Shown: positions 1 to 7,741, counted from the first letter of the stretch. The stretch is 25,431 nt of DNA from JBGPFS01 sp041483455 (GCA_041483455.1 JBGPFS010000012.1:1-25431); one strand, 5' to 3'. Translations and numbers: made by a program. Notes: generated by a model not told the origin, from the sequence alone.

Positions 1-929
1 CCGGAACTCGCCCCGGCGCCCACTCCCTCGCCGGCGCCGACGATCGGTCGGATCCGGGCCGCGTAGTAGCTGGCGACGGTCAGACCGACCATCGCCGCCC
101 AGACCGCCGCAGCCAGCCCGACGTGGAGCGTCTGGGTCCAGGGCGCCTTCTGAGTCAGGACCTGCGCCCCGCCGACGATCGCCTGGATCGGGTAGAGGGC
201 GCCCGCGATGAGCGCCAGCTGGAGCGTCGGGCGGTCGTACCGCTGGGTCCGCCACGCCACCGCCGCGATCCCCACCACGATGAGACCGACCACCACGGCC
301 ACCCAGCGATGCAGGACCTGGTCGGAGGTGACGGCAGTGAGAGGCGGGAAGAACGTCCCGCCCATCAGCGGCCAGTCCGGGAAGATGAGCGCCGCGTCGT
401 GGGCGGTCACGTTCGAGCCGAAGAGGAGGAGGACGAACGTGGCGACGGCCCCGAACGCCGCCAGCAAGGTGAACCGCTGGCTGCCGCCGCGCCCGGCGAT
501 CCGGGCCGGGTAGCCGCTCCGGACCAGGAGGTAGACGAGCAGGCCCAGGAGCGCCATGGCGGCCGCGAGGTGGGCCGTCACGGACGGGCCGGAGTTCCCG
601 AGCAGGACCGTCTGGCGCCCGAGCCATGCCTGGAAGCCGACCAGGAGCACGGCGCCGACGCTCGGCCAGACGATCGACGGACGGTCGCGGTGGTCGACCA
701 GCGCCAGCGCGGCCTGGAGGACGATGAGGAGACCGAGAACGGCCGCGATATCGCGGTGGATCCACTCGATCCAGGCGCTGAACTGGAGTGGCGGGATCAC
801 CTGGCCCAGGCAGAACGGCCAATCGGGGCAGCCGAGGCCCGAATTCGTGGCGCGGACGAAGACGCCGACGGTCACGAGGCCGAGCGTGAGGGCGACGTCG
901 ATCGCGGCGAGCTTCCGGTAGCGTGACAT
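1..929 (-). CDS. ctaA: Heme A synthase (CtaA/COX15), 3' end beyond the window
   Basis: Integral membrane enzyme that oxidises the C8 methyl group of heme O to make heme A for aa3-type cytochrome oxidase. 309 residues are visible from the ATG at 929; the frame is still open at base 1. The protein shows the family pattern of two four-helix halves with four candidate heme-ligand histidines: H58 (in WIEWIHRD), H120 (VTAHLAAA), H207 (LHRWVAV) and H269 (TLHVGLA). E55 sits three residues before H58, and a cysteine pair, C34 and C40, lies in SGLGCPDWPFC, as in two-cysteine CtaA proteins. A -10-like TAGAAT lies 8 bases before the ATG, with no Shine-Dalgarno. The visible tail is Gly/Ala rich, so the protein may end soon or continue into a fused CtaB; that cannot be decided here. 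Confidence 0.93.
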   Translation of the reverse strand, partial: MSRYRKLAAIDVALTLGLVTVGVFVRATNSGLGCPDWPFCLGQVIPPLQFSAWIEWIHRDIAAVLGLLIVLQAALALVDHRDRPSIVWPSVGAVLLVGFQAWLGRQTVLLGNSGPSVTAHLAAAMALLGLLVYLLVRSGYPARIAGRGGSQRFTLLAAFGAVATFVLLLFGSNVTAHDAALIFPDWPLMGGTFFPPLTAVTSDQVLHRWVAVVVGLIVVGIAAVAWRTQRYDRPTLQLALIAGALYPIQAIVGGAQVLTQKAPWTQTLHVGLAAAVWAAMVGLTVASYYAARIRPIVGAGEGVGAGASS

Positions 930-937
930 CGCCCGCC

Positions 938-943
938 ATTCTA
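938..943 (-). promoter_or_regulatory. Candidate -10 hexamer of ctaA (leaderless)
   Basis: TAGAAT read on the minus strand matches TATAAT at 5 of 6 positions and ends 8 bases before the ATG. RNA start would fall at or within two bases of the start codon. No convincing -35 was found in the GC-rich upstream bases. Confidence 0.5.
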
Positions 944-1024
944 CCGGCCGCGCCCGAGCCCGCCCGGAGGCCCCGAGTGAGGCACGGCGGGGGCGCGTCG
1001 ACGGCACCGGCGGAGCGCTCCGGC

Positions 1025-1030
1025 TACCCT
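1025..1030 (+). promoter_or_regulatory. Candidate -10 hexamer of the thioredoxin-like lipoprotein gene (leaderless)
   Basis: TACCCT lies 6 bases before the GTG at 1037. No Shine-Dalgarno precedes that GTG, so a leaderless message is the simplest reading. No clear -35 was seen. Confidence 0.45.
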
Positions 1031-1036
1031 GACGCC

Positions 1037-1975
1037 GTGCACAGCCATTCGGTGGGTCGCCTGTTCGTTCCGGTGGCCGTCGCCGCCCTCATCGCCGCCG
1101 GCTGCGGTCCGGGCGGCGCGGCCGTCTCAAGCCCGAGCGCCGCGGCCTCACCCAGGGCGGCGGCCGCCCCGTTCATCCCCCAGATCGTCAACGCCGAGGC
1201 CGTGGTCGGGCGCGACCGCCTGCTGTTCGGGATCCTCGACGCCGCCGGCACCAAGCCGATCGGCGGTCCCGACACCACCGTCAGCATCGCGTTCGAGCCA
1301 GCCCCCGGGACCGCAGGCGGGCAGCCGATCGCCCCGGTCGCCGCCCGCTTCATCTGGGCGATCCAGGGGGAGCGCGGCCTGTGGGTCGTCGAGGTCGACC
1401 TGCCAGCCGCCGGCGACTGGCTGGCCGACGTGAGGGCGACCGGCGGCGGGGTCGATCAGGGGACGGTCCAGGTCGGATTCCCGGTCCACCAGAAGGGTTC
1501 CGCGATCGCGGTCGGGGAGCCGGCGCCGTCCACGGTCACCCCCATCCTCGCCGACGTCGGCGGCGACGTGAAGCGGATCTCGACCGACCCGAAGCCCGAC
1601 CCGTCCTTCTACCAGGTCTCCGAGGCCGACGCGCTCGCCCGCCACGAGCCGTTCGTGTTCGTCTTCGCGACACCGGCCTTCTGCCGGAGCTCCCAGTGCG
1701 GCCCGACCCTCGACGTCGTGAAGGCCGTCGCCAGGGACGAGCCCGGATTCCGATTCATCAACGTGGAGCCGTACCTGCTCGCGTTCACCGACGGGCGGCT
1801 CCAGCCGGTCCTCGACGCCAGCGGCGGGCTCCAGCCGACACCCATCACGACTGCCTGGGGGATCCTGACCGAGCCCTACATCTACGTGGTGGGACGGGAA
1901 GGGATCGTGGCGGCGACCTTCGAGGCGATCGTATCGCCCGACGAGCTGAAGGCGGCGATCGCAGCGGTGCGGTAG
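1037..1975 (+). CDS. Lipoprotein with C-terminal thioredoxin-like domain (CxSxxC)
   Basis: 312-residue exported lipoprotein. Residues 8-23 form a short hydrophobic signal ending in the lipobox LIAAGC, so C23 is the probable lipidated cysteine. An Ala/Ser/Pro linker (24-46) and a beta-rich domain (47-150) follow. The C-terminal part (about 185-312) looks thioredoxin-like: a hydrophobic strand (FVFVFATPAF) leads directly into C216-R-S-S-Q-C221, a two-cysteine motif with four residues between the cysteines, and a later strand YIYVVGREGIVAATFEAIV resembles the end of a thioredoxin fold. The GTG at 1037 was chosen because it gives a perfect lipoprotein signal; an open frame further upstream has none. 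It is divergent from ctaA, so a redox or metal-delivery role in cytochrome oxidase assembly is possible, but this is inference from position. Confidence 0.8.
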   Translation: MHSHSVGRLFVPVAVAALIAAGCGPGGAAVSSPSAAASPRAAAAPFIPQIVNAEAVVGRDRLLFGILDAAGTKPIGGPDTTVSIAFEPAPGTAGGQPIAPVAARFIWAIQGERGLWVVEVDLPAAGDWLADVRATGGGVDQGTVQVGFPVHQKGSAIAVGEPAPSTVTPILADVGGDVKRISTDPKPDPSFYQVSEADALARHEPFVFVFATPAFCRSSQCGPTLDVVKAVARDEPGFRFINVEPYLLAFTDGRLQPVLDASGGLQPTPITTAWGILTEPYIYVVGREGIVAATFEAIVSPDELKAAIAAVR

Positions 1976-2010
1976 GCGCGGCTGGTTCGGGGCGGGGGTT
2001 CGGCCCCGGG

Positions 2011-2124
2011 GCGGTCCTGGCGGCACGGAGCGGTCCTGGCGGCCCAGGGGCGGTCCTGGCGGCGCGGAGGGGACGGGTTCGCGGGCGCGGCGCGGTCCTG
2101 GCGGCACGGGGCGGTCCTGGCGGC
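2011..2124. repeat. Five direct copies of GCGGTCCTGGCGGC
   Basis: Copies of GCGGTCCTGGCGGC start at 2011, 2030, 2050, 2092 and 2111. Spacing is 19, 20, 42 and 19 bases, close to a 19-21 base period. Two looser copies of the core (GCGGTTCT) occur at 2310 and 2391. Non-coding; function unknown. Confidence 0.8.
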
Positions 2125-2176
2125 GCGGAGCGAGAAGCGTTCGCGGGCTCGGCGGGGGACGCGTTCGCGGGCGCGG
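2077..2176. repeat. Three direct copies of GTTCGCGGGCKCGG
   Basis: GTTCGCGGGCGCGG at 2077-2090, GTTCGCGGGCTCGG at 2139-2152 and GTTCGCGGGCGCGG again at 2163-2176. They are interleaved with the GCGGTCCTGG repeats in the same gene-free stretch. Confidence 0.75.
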
Positions 2177-2300
2177 ATCGCTTGCCGGTACCCGGCCCTG
2201 ATCGATGGGCCGACGTGGGTAGAACCCGGGTGACTTGGGAGGCCGGTTTCCCCTGGTGCGTCGACCGCCTGCGGGCGGGCCAGGCACCGTACCGGCCTAT

Positions 2301-2398
2301 GGAGTGATGGCGGTTCTGACGAGGCGCGCAATGCCGGGGTTCGGGGGCACCGCCGTCTGACGCGGGATCGGACCGAGCCGGGGAGTCATGGCGGTTCT
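2301..2398. repeat. Paired 17-base direct repeat
   Basis: GGAGTGATGGCGGTTCT at 2301-2317 and GGAGTCATGGCGGTTCT at 2382-2398 match at 16 of 17 positions and are offset by 81 bases. Both contain the GCGGTYCT core shared with the upstream repeats. Confidence 0.75.
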
Positions 2399-2459
2399 AC
2401 GGGGGAGTCGACCAGCGACAGCCGCGCTCCGAACGACGCCCGAACGCCCGTGCCACGCC

Positions 2460-2472
2460 CCCCGACACGGGG
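2460..2472 (-). terminator. Weak candidate terminator hairpin after the pyrE-lipoprotein unit
   Basis: Perfect 5-bp inverted repeat CCCCG-ACA-CGGGG located 5 bases beyond the stop of the minus-strand lipoprotein gene. There is no T tract after it, so intrinsic termination is doubtful. Confidence 0.25.
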
Positions 2473-2477
2473 CCAGA

Positions 2478-2885
2478 TCAGCCCCCGTCCTCGATCCGGG
2501 TGACGACGAGCCTCTCCCCTTCCACGTGGAACGTGACCTTCACCGGGCTCGCCGTCGCGAGGTGCTCGCCCAGGTGGGCCGGCGGGAAGATCGTTCCGTT
2601 CTCCAGGACGCCGATGGTGAAGACGAGCTCGCGCCCGTCCGCCGTGCGCAGGGTGAAGCCTCGGACGTCGGTCAGGCCCAGCGCATCGACCTTGACGACG
2701 ATGCCGCTGACGGGCGAGGTCGGCAGGGCGCTCGACGGGGCGGCCGACGGGGCGCTCGAGGGCGCGACCGGCGGTCTCGCTCCGGCCGGCGGCATCGTTC
2801 CGGTCGGGCTGCATGCCGCGACGAGGATCGCGAACGCCCCGGCCAGCACGAGCGCCCTGACGAGCGCCCTGACCAGCGTCTTCAC
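2478..2885 (-). CDS. Small putative lipoprotein downstream of pyrE
   Basis: 135 residues. Residues 1-25 are a signal sequence with lipobox LVAAC (C25). A Pro/Ala/Ser linker (about 30-57) leads to a compact beta-rich domain (about 58-135), probably a small barrel, with no motif I recognise. The GTG start at 2885 overlaps the TGA of pyrE (GTGA, 2882-2885), so the gene is translationally coupled to pyrE and is the last gene of the pyrKDE operon. A role in pyrimidine synthesis is not implied, because the product should be outside the membrane. It may simply ride on the operon. Confidence 0.75.
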   Translation of the reverse strand: MKTLVRALVRALVLAGAFAILVAACSPTGTMPPAGARPPVAPSSAPSAAPSSALPTSPVSGIVVKVDALGLTDVRGFTLRTADGRELVFTIGVLENGTIFPPAHLGEHLATASPVKVTFHVEGERLVVTRIEDGG

Positions 2886-3574
2886 CCGGCACCCACCGGC
2901 GCCGTCCCCGTCCCGGAACTCCCGGGAACGTGGAGCGGCGTCCCGTCTGCGCAACGCGGGCAGGTCGCCGGCCCCGGCTCGTACGTCGGCAGGTCCATGA
3001 TCCAGAGGGCGCTGAGCGGGTAGACCCGGCCGGTCGTCGGCGAGGTGAGCGTCGCCAGGCCGCCCGAGCGATCGACGAGGACATGGCAGCCCACGATCTC
3101 GCCGCCGGCCGCTTCCACCGCGGGGATCATCGCCAGGAGCGAGCCACCGGTCGTCAGGATGTCGTCGACCAGGACGACCCGTTCGCCGGGCGCGATCGCG
3201 AACCCGCGCCGGAACTCGCGGTGGGTCGAGCCGTCGGCGGCGCGGACCTCCTCGGCGAAGATCGCCCGGGTCCCGAGCTGGCGGCCCGTCTCGAAGGCGA
3301 GGATGACTCCGCCGGTGGTCGGGCCGGCCACCAGGCCGACCTTCGTCAGGCCGTCCTGGTCGCGATGGCGCGCCGCCCAGAAGCCGCACAGCTCGCTCGT
3401 CGCCGCCGGGTCCTGGAGGACCTGGAACTTCTCGAGGTAGTGCTCGCCGTGGCGGCCGCTCTTGAGCAGGAAGTGTCCCTCGCGCAGCGCGCCGGAACGC
3501 CTGAAGAGCTCCTCGGTCCGCCGGGCGATCGCCGCCCGGGCGGCGGCCTCGATGGCCGGTCGGATCGTGGTCAT
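2882..3574 (-). CDS. pyrE: Orotate phosphoribosyltransferase
   Basis: Transfers ribose-5-phosphate from PRPP to orotate, giving OMP. 230 residues from the ATG at 3574. The PRPP-binding loop is residues 132-145 (RVVLVDDILTTGGS), with the adjacent acidic pair D137-D138. An N-terminal KSGRHGEHYL segment (38-47) fits the orotate/PRPP-facing strand, and GPTTGG (84-89) is the phosphate loop. Residues after about 198 form an extra tail with one CPRC pair (205-208) and a Gly/Ser end. The start lies 25 bases after the pyrD stop; in-frame starts further upstream would cut into pyrD. The downstream lipoprotein gene overlaps its stop by 4 bases. Confidence 0.93.
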   Translation of the reverse strand: MTTIRPAIEAAARAAIARRTEELFRRSGALREGHFLLKSGRHGEHYLEKFQVLQDPAATSELCGFWAARHRDQDGLTKVGLVAGPTTGGVILAFETGRQLGTRAIFAEEVRAADGSTHREFRRGFAIAPGERVVLVDDILTTGGSLLAMIPAVEAAGGEIVGCHVLVDRSGGLATLTSPTTGRVYPLSALWIMDLPTYEPGPATCPRCADGTPLHVPGSSGTGTAPVGAG

Positions 3575-3599
3575 CGGTGCGGTCTCCGCTTCGGTGGGC

Positions 3600-4820
3600 T
3601 CACGGCCGGTACTCCACGCCATTGGCCGACGGCGCCCCGGGCTTCTTCGGGAGCGCCGTCCCGATGAGCGACAGGTGTGAGCCGAGGCCCCGCGAGCGGC
3701 ACAGCTCGGTGAGCCCGTCGACGATCCGGATCGGCAGGACCGGGTCGGCGAAGAGCGCGGTCCCGATCTGGACCGCGACCGCCCCGACGGCGAAGAAGTC
3801 GAGGACATCGTCGAGACCGGCGACCCCGCCGATCGCGACCACCGGGATATCGACCGCCTGGACCGCCTCGTAGACGATCCGCAGCGCCACCGGCTTGATC
3901 GCCGGCCCGGACAGGCCGCCGTAGACGTTCCCGAGCAGCGGCCGGGTCCGGTCTCGCCGGACCGCCATCCCCGACAGGGTGTTGATCGCGGTCAGCGCGT
4001 CGGCGCCCGCCCGCTCGATCGCCCGGGCGCTCGGCCGGATGTCCGACACGTTCGGGCTGAGCTTGACCAGGAGCGGCAGCGACGTCACCCGCCGGACGGC
4101 GGCGGTCACGGCGCCCGCCGCATCGGCATCGATCGCGAACTGGAGGCCGCCCTTGCCCACGTTCGGGCAGCTGATGTTGAGCTCGATCCCGGCGACTCCG
4201 GGGATCCCGTCGAGCCGACGGACCACCTCGACGTAGTCGGCCACGGATTCGCCCGCCACATTGACGATGACCGGGACGCGCCAGCCCGCCCAGGTCGGGG
4301 CGTACTTCTCGATCACCGCGTCGACGCCCGGGTTCTGGAGGCCGATCGAGTTGAGCATCCCGGACGGGGTCTCGGTGACCCGGGGCGGGACGTTCCCGAT
4401 CCGGGGCCTGAGGGTGGTGCCCTTGCAGCAGATCGCCCCGAGGCGCTCGACGTCGACGACCTCGCCGTATTCGATCCCGTAGCCGAACGTTCCCGAGGCG
4501 ACCAGGATCGGGTTCTCGAGCCACAACCCGCGGCCCAGGTCGACCGACAGGTCGATCCGGGCGGGACCGGGCGGCGGCTCGGGCGACGGGACGATCGCGG
4601 CGGCCGAGGCGCTGGCCGAGGCCGCCGAGCCGGTGAGCGAGGCCGAAGCGGCGGCGGCCGGTCGAACGGGCGGCTTCCCAAGGCTCGAGGAAGATCGACC
4701 CCCGGGATGCTGCGCGGCGGGGAACCTCGAGACGGGCGCCCTGGACGCGGGCGGGCGGCTCGCCCGGGGCGCCGGACCCGGGGCCGTTCCGCTCGTCACG
4801 ATCCGTCGCTTCGCCTTCAC
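3600..4820 (-). CDS. pyrD: Dihydroorotate dehydrogenase, class 1B catalytic subunit
   Basis: Oxidises dihydroorotate to orotate with FMN; the class 1B enzyme passes electrons to PyrK and NAD. The catalytic cysteine is C218 in ELNISCPNV, and other conserved pieces are NSIGLQNPG (157-165) and SGPAIKP. The immediately preceding pyrK supports class 1B. Residues 1-88 are an unusual Ala/Pro/Ser-rich extension; the folded enzyme starts at about IDLSVDLG (89). The GTG start at 4820 overlaps the pyrK TGA as GTGA, which argues for the long form; no other good start lies between the extension and the core apart from a GTG at codon 8. 406 residues, against roughly 300-310 for the usual family member. Confidence 0.93.
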   Translation of the reverse strand: MKAKRRIVTSGTAPGPAPRASRPPASRAPVSRFPAAQHPGGRSSSSLGKPPVRPAAAASASLTGSAASASASAAAIVPSPEPPPGPARIDLSVDLGRGLWLENPILVASGTFGYGIEYGEVVDVERLGAICCKGTTLRPRIGNVPPRVTETPSGMLNSIGLQNPGVDAVIEKYAPTWAGWRVPVIVNVAGESVADYVEVVRRLDGIPGVAGIELNISCPNVGKGGLQFAIDADAAGAVTAAVRRVTSLPLLVKLSPNVSDIRPSARAIERAGADALTAINTLSGMAVRRDRTRPLLGNVYGGLSGPAIKPVALRIVYEAVQAVDIPVVAIGGVAGLDDVLDFFAVGAVAVQIGTALFADPVLPIRIVDGLTELCRSRGLGSHLSLIGTALPKKPGAPSANGVEYRP

Positions 4821-5683
4821 CAGCCGCTCTCCCAGGCGATCTCGTCGGCGGCGAAGACCGGGCCCTCGCGGCAGACCCGCTGCGGCTGGCCGTTCGCGCC
4901 CATCACGACGCAGCCGAGGCAGGCGCCCACGGCGCAGCCCATGTTCTGCTCCATCGCCACCTGGAGGAAGGCCTTCCGGCGAGCGGCGGTCGAACCCGGC
5001 GGATCCGCCTTGCCCCTGCCCCGCTTCCGACCGAGCTTCGCCACCCCGAGCCGGTCACGGCGGGTGGCGGCCAGGCGGGCGAGGGCCGCCAGCATCGGCG
5101 CCGGCCCGCAGGCGAACGCCTGGTCGGCCCAGGCCTCGTAGTCCGGGACCAGCTCGGTGACGAACCCACGATGGCCGAGCGAGCCGTCATCGGTCGCGAC
5201 CACGTACTCCACCTCGTCGGGCAGCAGGGTCGAAGGGTAGACCTCGGCCGCGCTGGCGGCTCCGAACAGGATCGTGACCTGGCGGTCGGTGCGGAGCGCC
5301 TCGTCGGCGAGCATCCGGACGCCGGCGATCCCGAGCCCGCCGGCGATGAGCAGGAGGTGCCGGCTGCGCGGGTCGACCTCGAACGGCCGGCCGAGCGGGC
5401 CGAGCATGTCGACGATGTCGCCGGGCCGGAGACGGGTGAACCAGCCGGTCCCGCGCCCGACCGTCCGGAAGTGGATCGTGACCGTGCCGGTCCCCGGATC
5501 GACCGTGTTCAGGGAGAACGGCCGGCGCAGGATCAGTCCCGAGTCTTCACCGGGGCGGACGTGGACGAACTGGCCGGCCCGCGACCCGATCGCGAGAGCC
5601 GGGGCATGGTACGACTGGAGCCACTGGTCGGGCAGGATCTCGCGGCTCTCGAGGAGTTCGGCCGCGACGAGGCGCATGCTCAC
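4817..5683 (-). CDS. pyrK: Dihydroorotate dehydrogenase electron-transfer subunit
   Basis: Iron-sulfur flavoprotein partner of class 1B PyrD that carries electrons from FMN to NAD through FAD and a [2Fe-2S] cluster. Residues 54-58 (RPFSL) are the FAD-binding motif, GGLGIAGV (115-122) is the NAD-binding turn, and ACGPAPM (191-197) is the C-terminal nucleotide motif. The cluster ligands are C250, C255, C258 and C271. A basic, glycine-rich insert (about 206-236) precedes the cluster domain. The GTG start at 5683 overlaps the TGA of the upstream gene as GTGA; an ATG two codons later is an alternative. 288 residues. Confidence 0.93.
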   Translation of the reverse strand: MSMRLVAAELLESREILPDQWLQSYHAPALAIGSRAGQFVHVRPGEDSGLILRRPFSLNTVDPGTGTVTIHFRTVGRGTGWFTRLRPGDIVDMLGPLGRPFEVDPRSRHLLLIAGGLGIAGVRMLADEALRTDRQVTILFGAASAAEVYPSTLLPDEVEYVVATDDGSLGHRGFVTELVPDYEAWADQAFACGPAPMLAALARLAATRRDRLGVAKLGRKRGRGKADPPGSTAARRKAFLQVAMEQNMGCAVGACLGCVVMGANGQPQRVCREGPVFAADEIAWESGW

Positions 5684-6576
5684 GCCCGGGGGTGGTCCTC
5701 CGTCTCGGCCTTGTCGTCGGCCTCGTCGCCGTCGGTTCCGGCCACCTCCGGGGCGACGGCCGGATAGGCCTCCGCGAGCGCATCGGCCAGGTCGCCGAAG
5801 ACGTCGGTCGGGTCGTAGAACTCGACCAGGTCGGTCGCCGAGCCGAGCGTCCGCCAGCCCTCTTCGTCGTCCTCGGGCTGGACCTCCGCCCGGAAGCGGC
5901 CGCCCTTCTCGAGGACGAGCCGCTCATCGTCGTCCTCGACCACGACGATCTCGCCGAGGAACGCCGAAAGCGGCGCGGCCGCTGCCTCGAACCGGTCGAT
6001 CAGGTCGGCCTCGGAGTGCTGGCTTCGCTCCTGGAAGCTGAGCGCGAGGTCGTACAGCCGGCGGGCGGCCGACTCCTCGTCGACGGCCGGACCCTCGTCG
6101 TCCTCCTCGATCGTCGCGGCCCAGTCGTCGGCCGCCGCGGCGTACGGGTCACGGGGCAGCCCGACGAACCCCTCGCTCGGGATGTGGGCGGTATCGAGAA
6201 GGTCGCCGGCGGCAGTCGGCTCGACGGGCAGCCCGGCCGCCTCGCGCGCGGCATCGGCGAAGGCCGTGTAGATCTCGGCCGGGCTGTAGAGCTCGACGAG
6301 CTCGGCCGCCGAGTCGACGACCTCCGTCTCGCTCACCCATTCGCCGGTCGTCTCGTCCTGGTAGCGGCTCCGGCTTCGGAACGAGAGGTCGGGCGCCACG
6401 GAGAGGTAGTCCGGGTCCTCGTCGATGAGCGTCAGCCCTCCGAGCGAGCGGATCCGGGACGCGTTGGCATCGAGGAACCGGCGGAGCTGCTCGGCCGACG
6501 TGGCCAGGTAGTCGTTGCGCTCGAGCGACGCATCGCGGGCGAGCGCAGCGAGCAGGTCGTTCCGGCTGGCATCCAT
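5680..6576 (-). CDS. Unknown acidic protein with internal duplication
   Basis: 298 residues, no family recognised, no signal peptide or membrane segment, strongly acidic. It appears to be a tandem duplication. Residues about 6-115 and 173-273 align over their length: a helical stretch, an acidic strand (LTLIDEDPDYLSVAP / IVVVEDDDERLVLE), an arginine-containing strand (LSFRSRSR / GRFRAEV) and a shared end, DSAAELVELYSPAEIYTAFADA / GSATDLVEFYDPTDVFGDLADA. The linker (116-172) and the tail (274-298) are acidic and low in complexity. ATG at 6576 has a strong Shine-Dalgarno (AAGGAGG, 8 bases before). It is coupled to pyrK by a 4-base overlap, so it is made with the PyrDK complex, but its function is unknown. 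Confidence 0.8.
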   Translation of the reverse strand: MDASRNDLLAALARDASLERNDYLATSAEQLRRFLDANASRIRSLGGLTLIDEDPDYLSVAPDLSFRSRSRYQDETTGEWVSETEVVDSAAELVELYSPAEIYTAFADAAREAAGLPVEPTAAGDLLDTAHIPSEGFVGLPRDPYAAAADDWAATIEEDDEGPAVDEESAARRLYDLALSFQERSQHSEADLIDRFEAAAAPLSAFLGEIVVVEDDDERLVLEKGGRFRAEVQPEDDEEGWRTLGSATDLVEFYDPTDVFGDLADALAEAYPAVAPEVAGTDGDEADDKAETEDHPRA

Positions 6577-6594
6577 GGCTCTCGCCTCCTTGGG

Positions 6595-6921
6595 CTACGG
6601 GTGATAGTCGAGGTCCGGGCCCATGCGCTCCCGGAGGAACATCGAGTGGTGGCGCTCGAACATCCACTCCCCCGCCCGATGGCCGAGCAGGCGGGTGGTC
6701 TCGTCGGCCTCGAGCCGGTCAAGCGTCGCGTAGTCGGGCAGGTCGAGCAGGATGACGTTGTCGAAGTCCCAGCCGTGGGCGACGTTGTACCAGCCGATGA
6801 ACCGGATCCCGAACTTCTCCTCGTACTCCTTCACCTGCTTCGGAAAGATCGTCCGCATGAAGAACTTGAAGAACGGGTCGCGGCCGCGGCGGATGGAGAA
6901 GTAGGTCGCGAGGACGGGCAC
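6595..6921 (-). CDS. Small conserved-looking protein of unknown function, first gene of the pyrKDE operon
   Basis: 108 residues, rich in aromatic and charged residues, no signal peptide. The pattern of short strands and helices (VLATYFSIRRG at the start, IRFIGWYNVAHGWDFDNVILLDL in the middle, split by helices) resembles small ferredoxin-like dimeric alpha/beta-barrel proteins; this is a fold guess only. The GTG start at 6921 is fixed by a TAA just upstream in frame and by a GGAGG Shine-Dalgarno 10 bases before it. It is 18 bases upstream of the next gene and likely co-transcribed with pyrK, pyrD and pyrE. Confidence 0.7.
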   Translation of the reverse strand: MPVLATYFSIRRGRDPFFKFFMRTIFPKQVKEYEEKFGIRFIGWYNVAHGWDFDNVILLDLPDYATLDRLEADETTRLLGHRAGEWMFERHHSMFLRERMGPDLDYHP

Positions 6922-7016
6922 GGACCGCGGGCCTCCGCTCGATTACGAACACGGGAATGGGCCCATTGTCGCACGGGCGGTCGACGGCCCACGCAGCCCT
7001 GGCGGTCGTACGCCGG

Positions 7017-7586
7017 TCAGCCGGGGGGCGAGTCCTCGGCCGGCGGCTCGGCGGACGGGCCGGGCTCGGTGCTCGGGCCGCTCGGCGGTGCGGGCTCGGC
7101 GCTTGGGGCGCTCGGCGGTGCAGGCTCGGCGCCCATCAGCGGCTCGGCGCCCGTGACGGGCTCGGTGTTCGGGGCGCTCGGCGACGCGCCCGCGGCATCC
7201 TCGATCTCGCCGACCGTCCTGGTCGTGCTCGTCAGTGGCCGGCGCCGTCCCCGGCGATCGGCCGCCACCAGCCGGAGCAGGAAGATCACCGTCTGGCCGG
7301 TCAGCAGCAGCAGCCCGATCACGACGAACAGCAGGATGGCGCTCACCTCGGGCGGCCAGGCCGCCGCGACGCTGATCGGCGTCAGGACGATAAGAACGAC
7401 CAGCACGATCGCCTGGAACCAGAAGCAGCCAAGGCCCGTGCCGCGTTCCGCGTCCAGCTCGGAGCCCTTGTACTGGACGGGTCCGGGGTTGATCGCTCCG
7501 CTCGCGCGGCTGGGTCGCGGGACGGTCGGGGGCGGCTCGGAGGCGGGCGGCTCAGCAGGCGGCGTCGAAGGATCGTGCTCGGTCAC
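7017..7586 (-). CDS. Two-helix membrane protein with Pro/Glu-rich tail
   Basis: 189 residues. A proline-rich N-terminus (1-50) is followed by two predicted transmembrane helices, about 57-77 (FQAIVLVVLIVLTPISVAAA) and 82-105 (SAILLFVVIGLLLLTGQTVIFLL). An RRGRRR cluster follows, then a low-complexity tail of repeated AEPAPPS-like units (about 130-189). Family not recognised. The GTG at 7586 has no Shine-Dalgarno; a TACGCT hexamer lies 7 bases upstream. It is divergent from the PLP enzyme gene. Confidence 0.7.
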   Translation of the reverse strand: MTEHDPSTPPAEPPASEPPPTVPRPSRASGAINPGPVQYKGSELDAERGTGLGCFWFQAIVLVVLIVLTPISVAAAWPPEVSAILLFVVIGLLLLTGQTVIFLLRLVAADRRGRRRPLTSTTRTVGEIEDAAGASPSAPNTEPVTGAEPLMGAEPAPPSAPSAEPAPPSGPSTEPGPSAEPPAEDSPPG

Positions 7587-7593
7587 GGCATGA

Positions 7594-7599
7594 AGCGTA
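7594..7599 (-). promoter_or_regulatory. Candidate -10 hexamer of the two-helix membrane protein gene (leaderless)
   Basis: TACGCT on the minus strand ends 7 bases before the GTG at 7586. It is one half of a divergent promoter region (7587-7754). No -35 match was found. Confidence 0.45.
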
Positions 7600-7741
7600 C
7601 GAGAGTCGGCCGTCCCCCGCGCAGCCGTGCGCTACGCGCACGGTCCGACCGGCGGATCGCGCCGCCCGACGGGACGGCGGGCGCGAGCGCGGCCCGGTCG
7701 ATCCGCGGACCCACCCACCGCCGCTCGACCTCCCGTCCGGC

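Larger units (their letters stand above)
1976..2477. other. 502-base gene-free stretch between convergent genes
   Basis: No frame here encodes a credible protein: the open frames are compositional shadows without start signals or recognisable domains. The stretch separates two converging genes and is filled with short direct repeats, described separately. A small hairpin lies close to the 2478 end. Confidence 0.7.

Noticed and set aside
1148..2287. Minus-strand open frame covering the lipoprotein gene and the repeat region
   Set aside because: Pro/Arg-rich, no start signal. The apparent peptide repeats come from the GCGGTCCTGG DNA repeats.
2388..3667. Plus-strand frames opposite pyrE and its lipoprotein
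   Set aside because: Antisense shadows; pyrE has its PRPP motif and operon context on the minus strand.
5692..7593. 633-codon plus-strand open frame across the unknown pyr-operon genes
   Set aside because: It is the complement of genes with good ribosome sites and coupled starts; its translation is compositional and has no recognisable domain.
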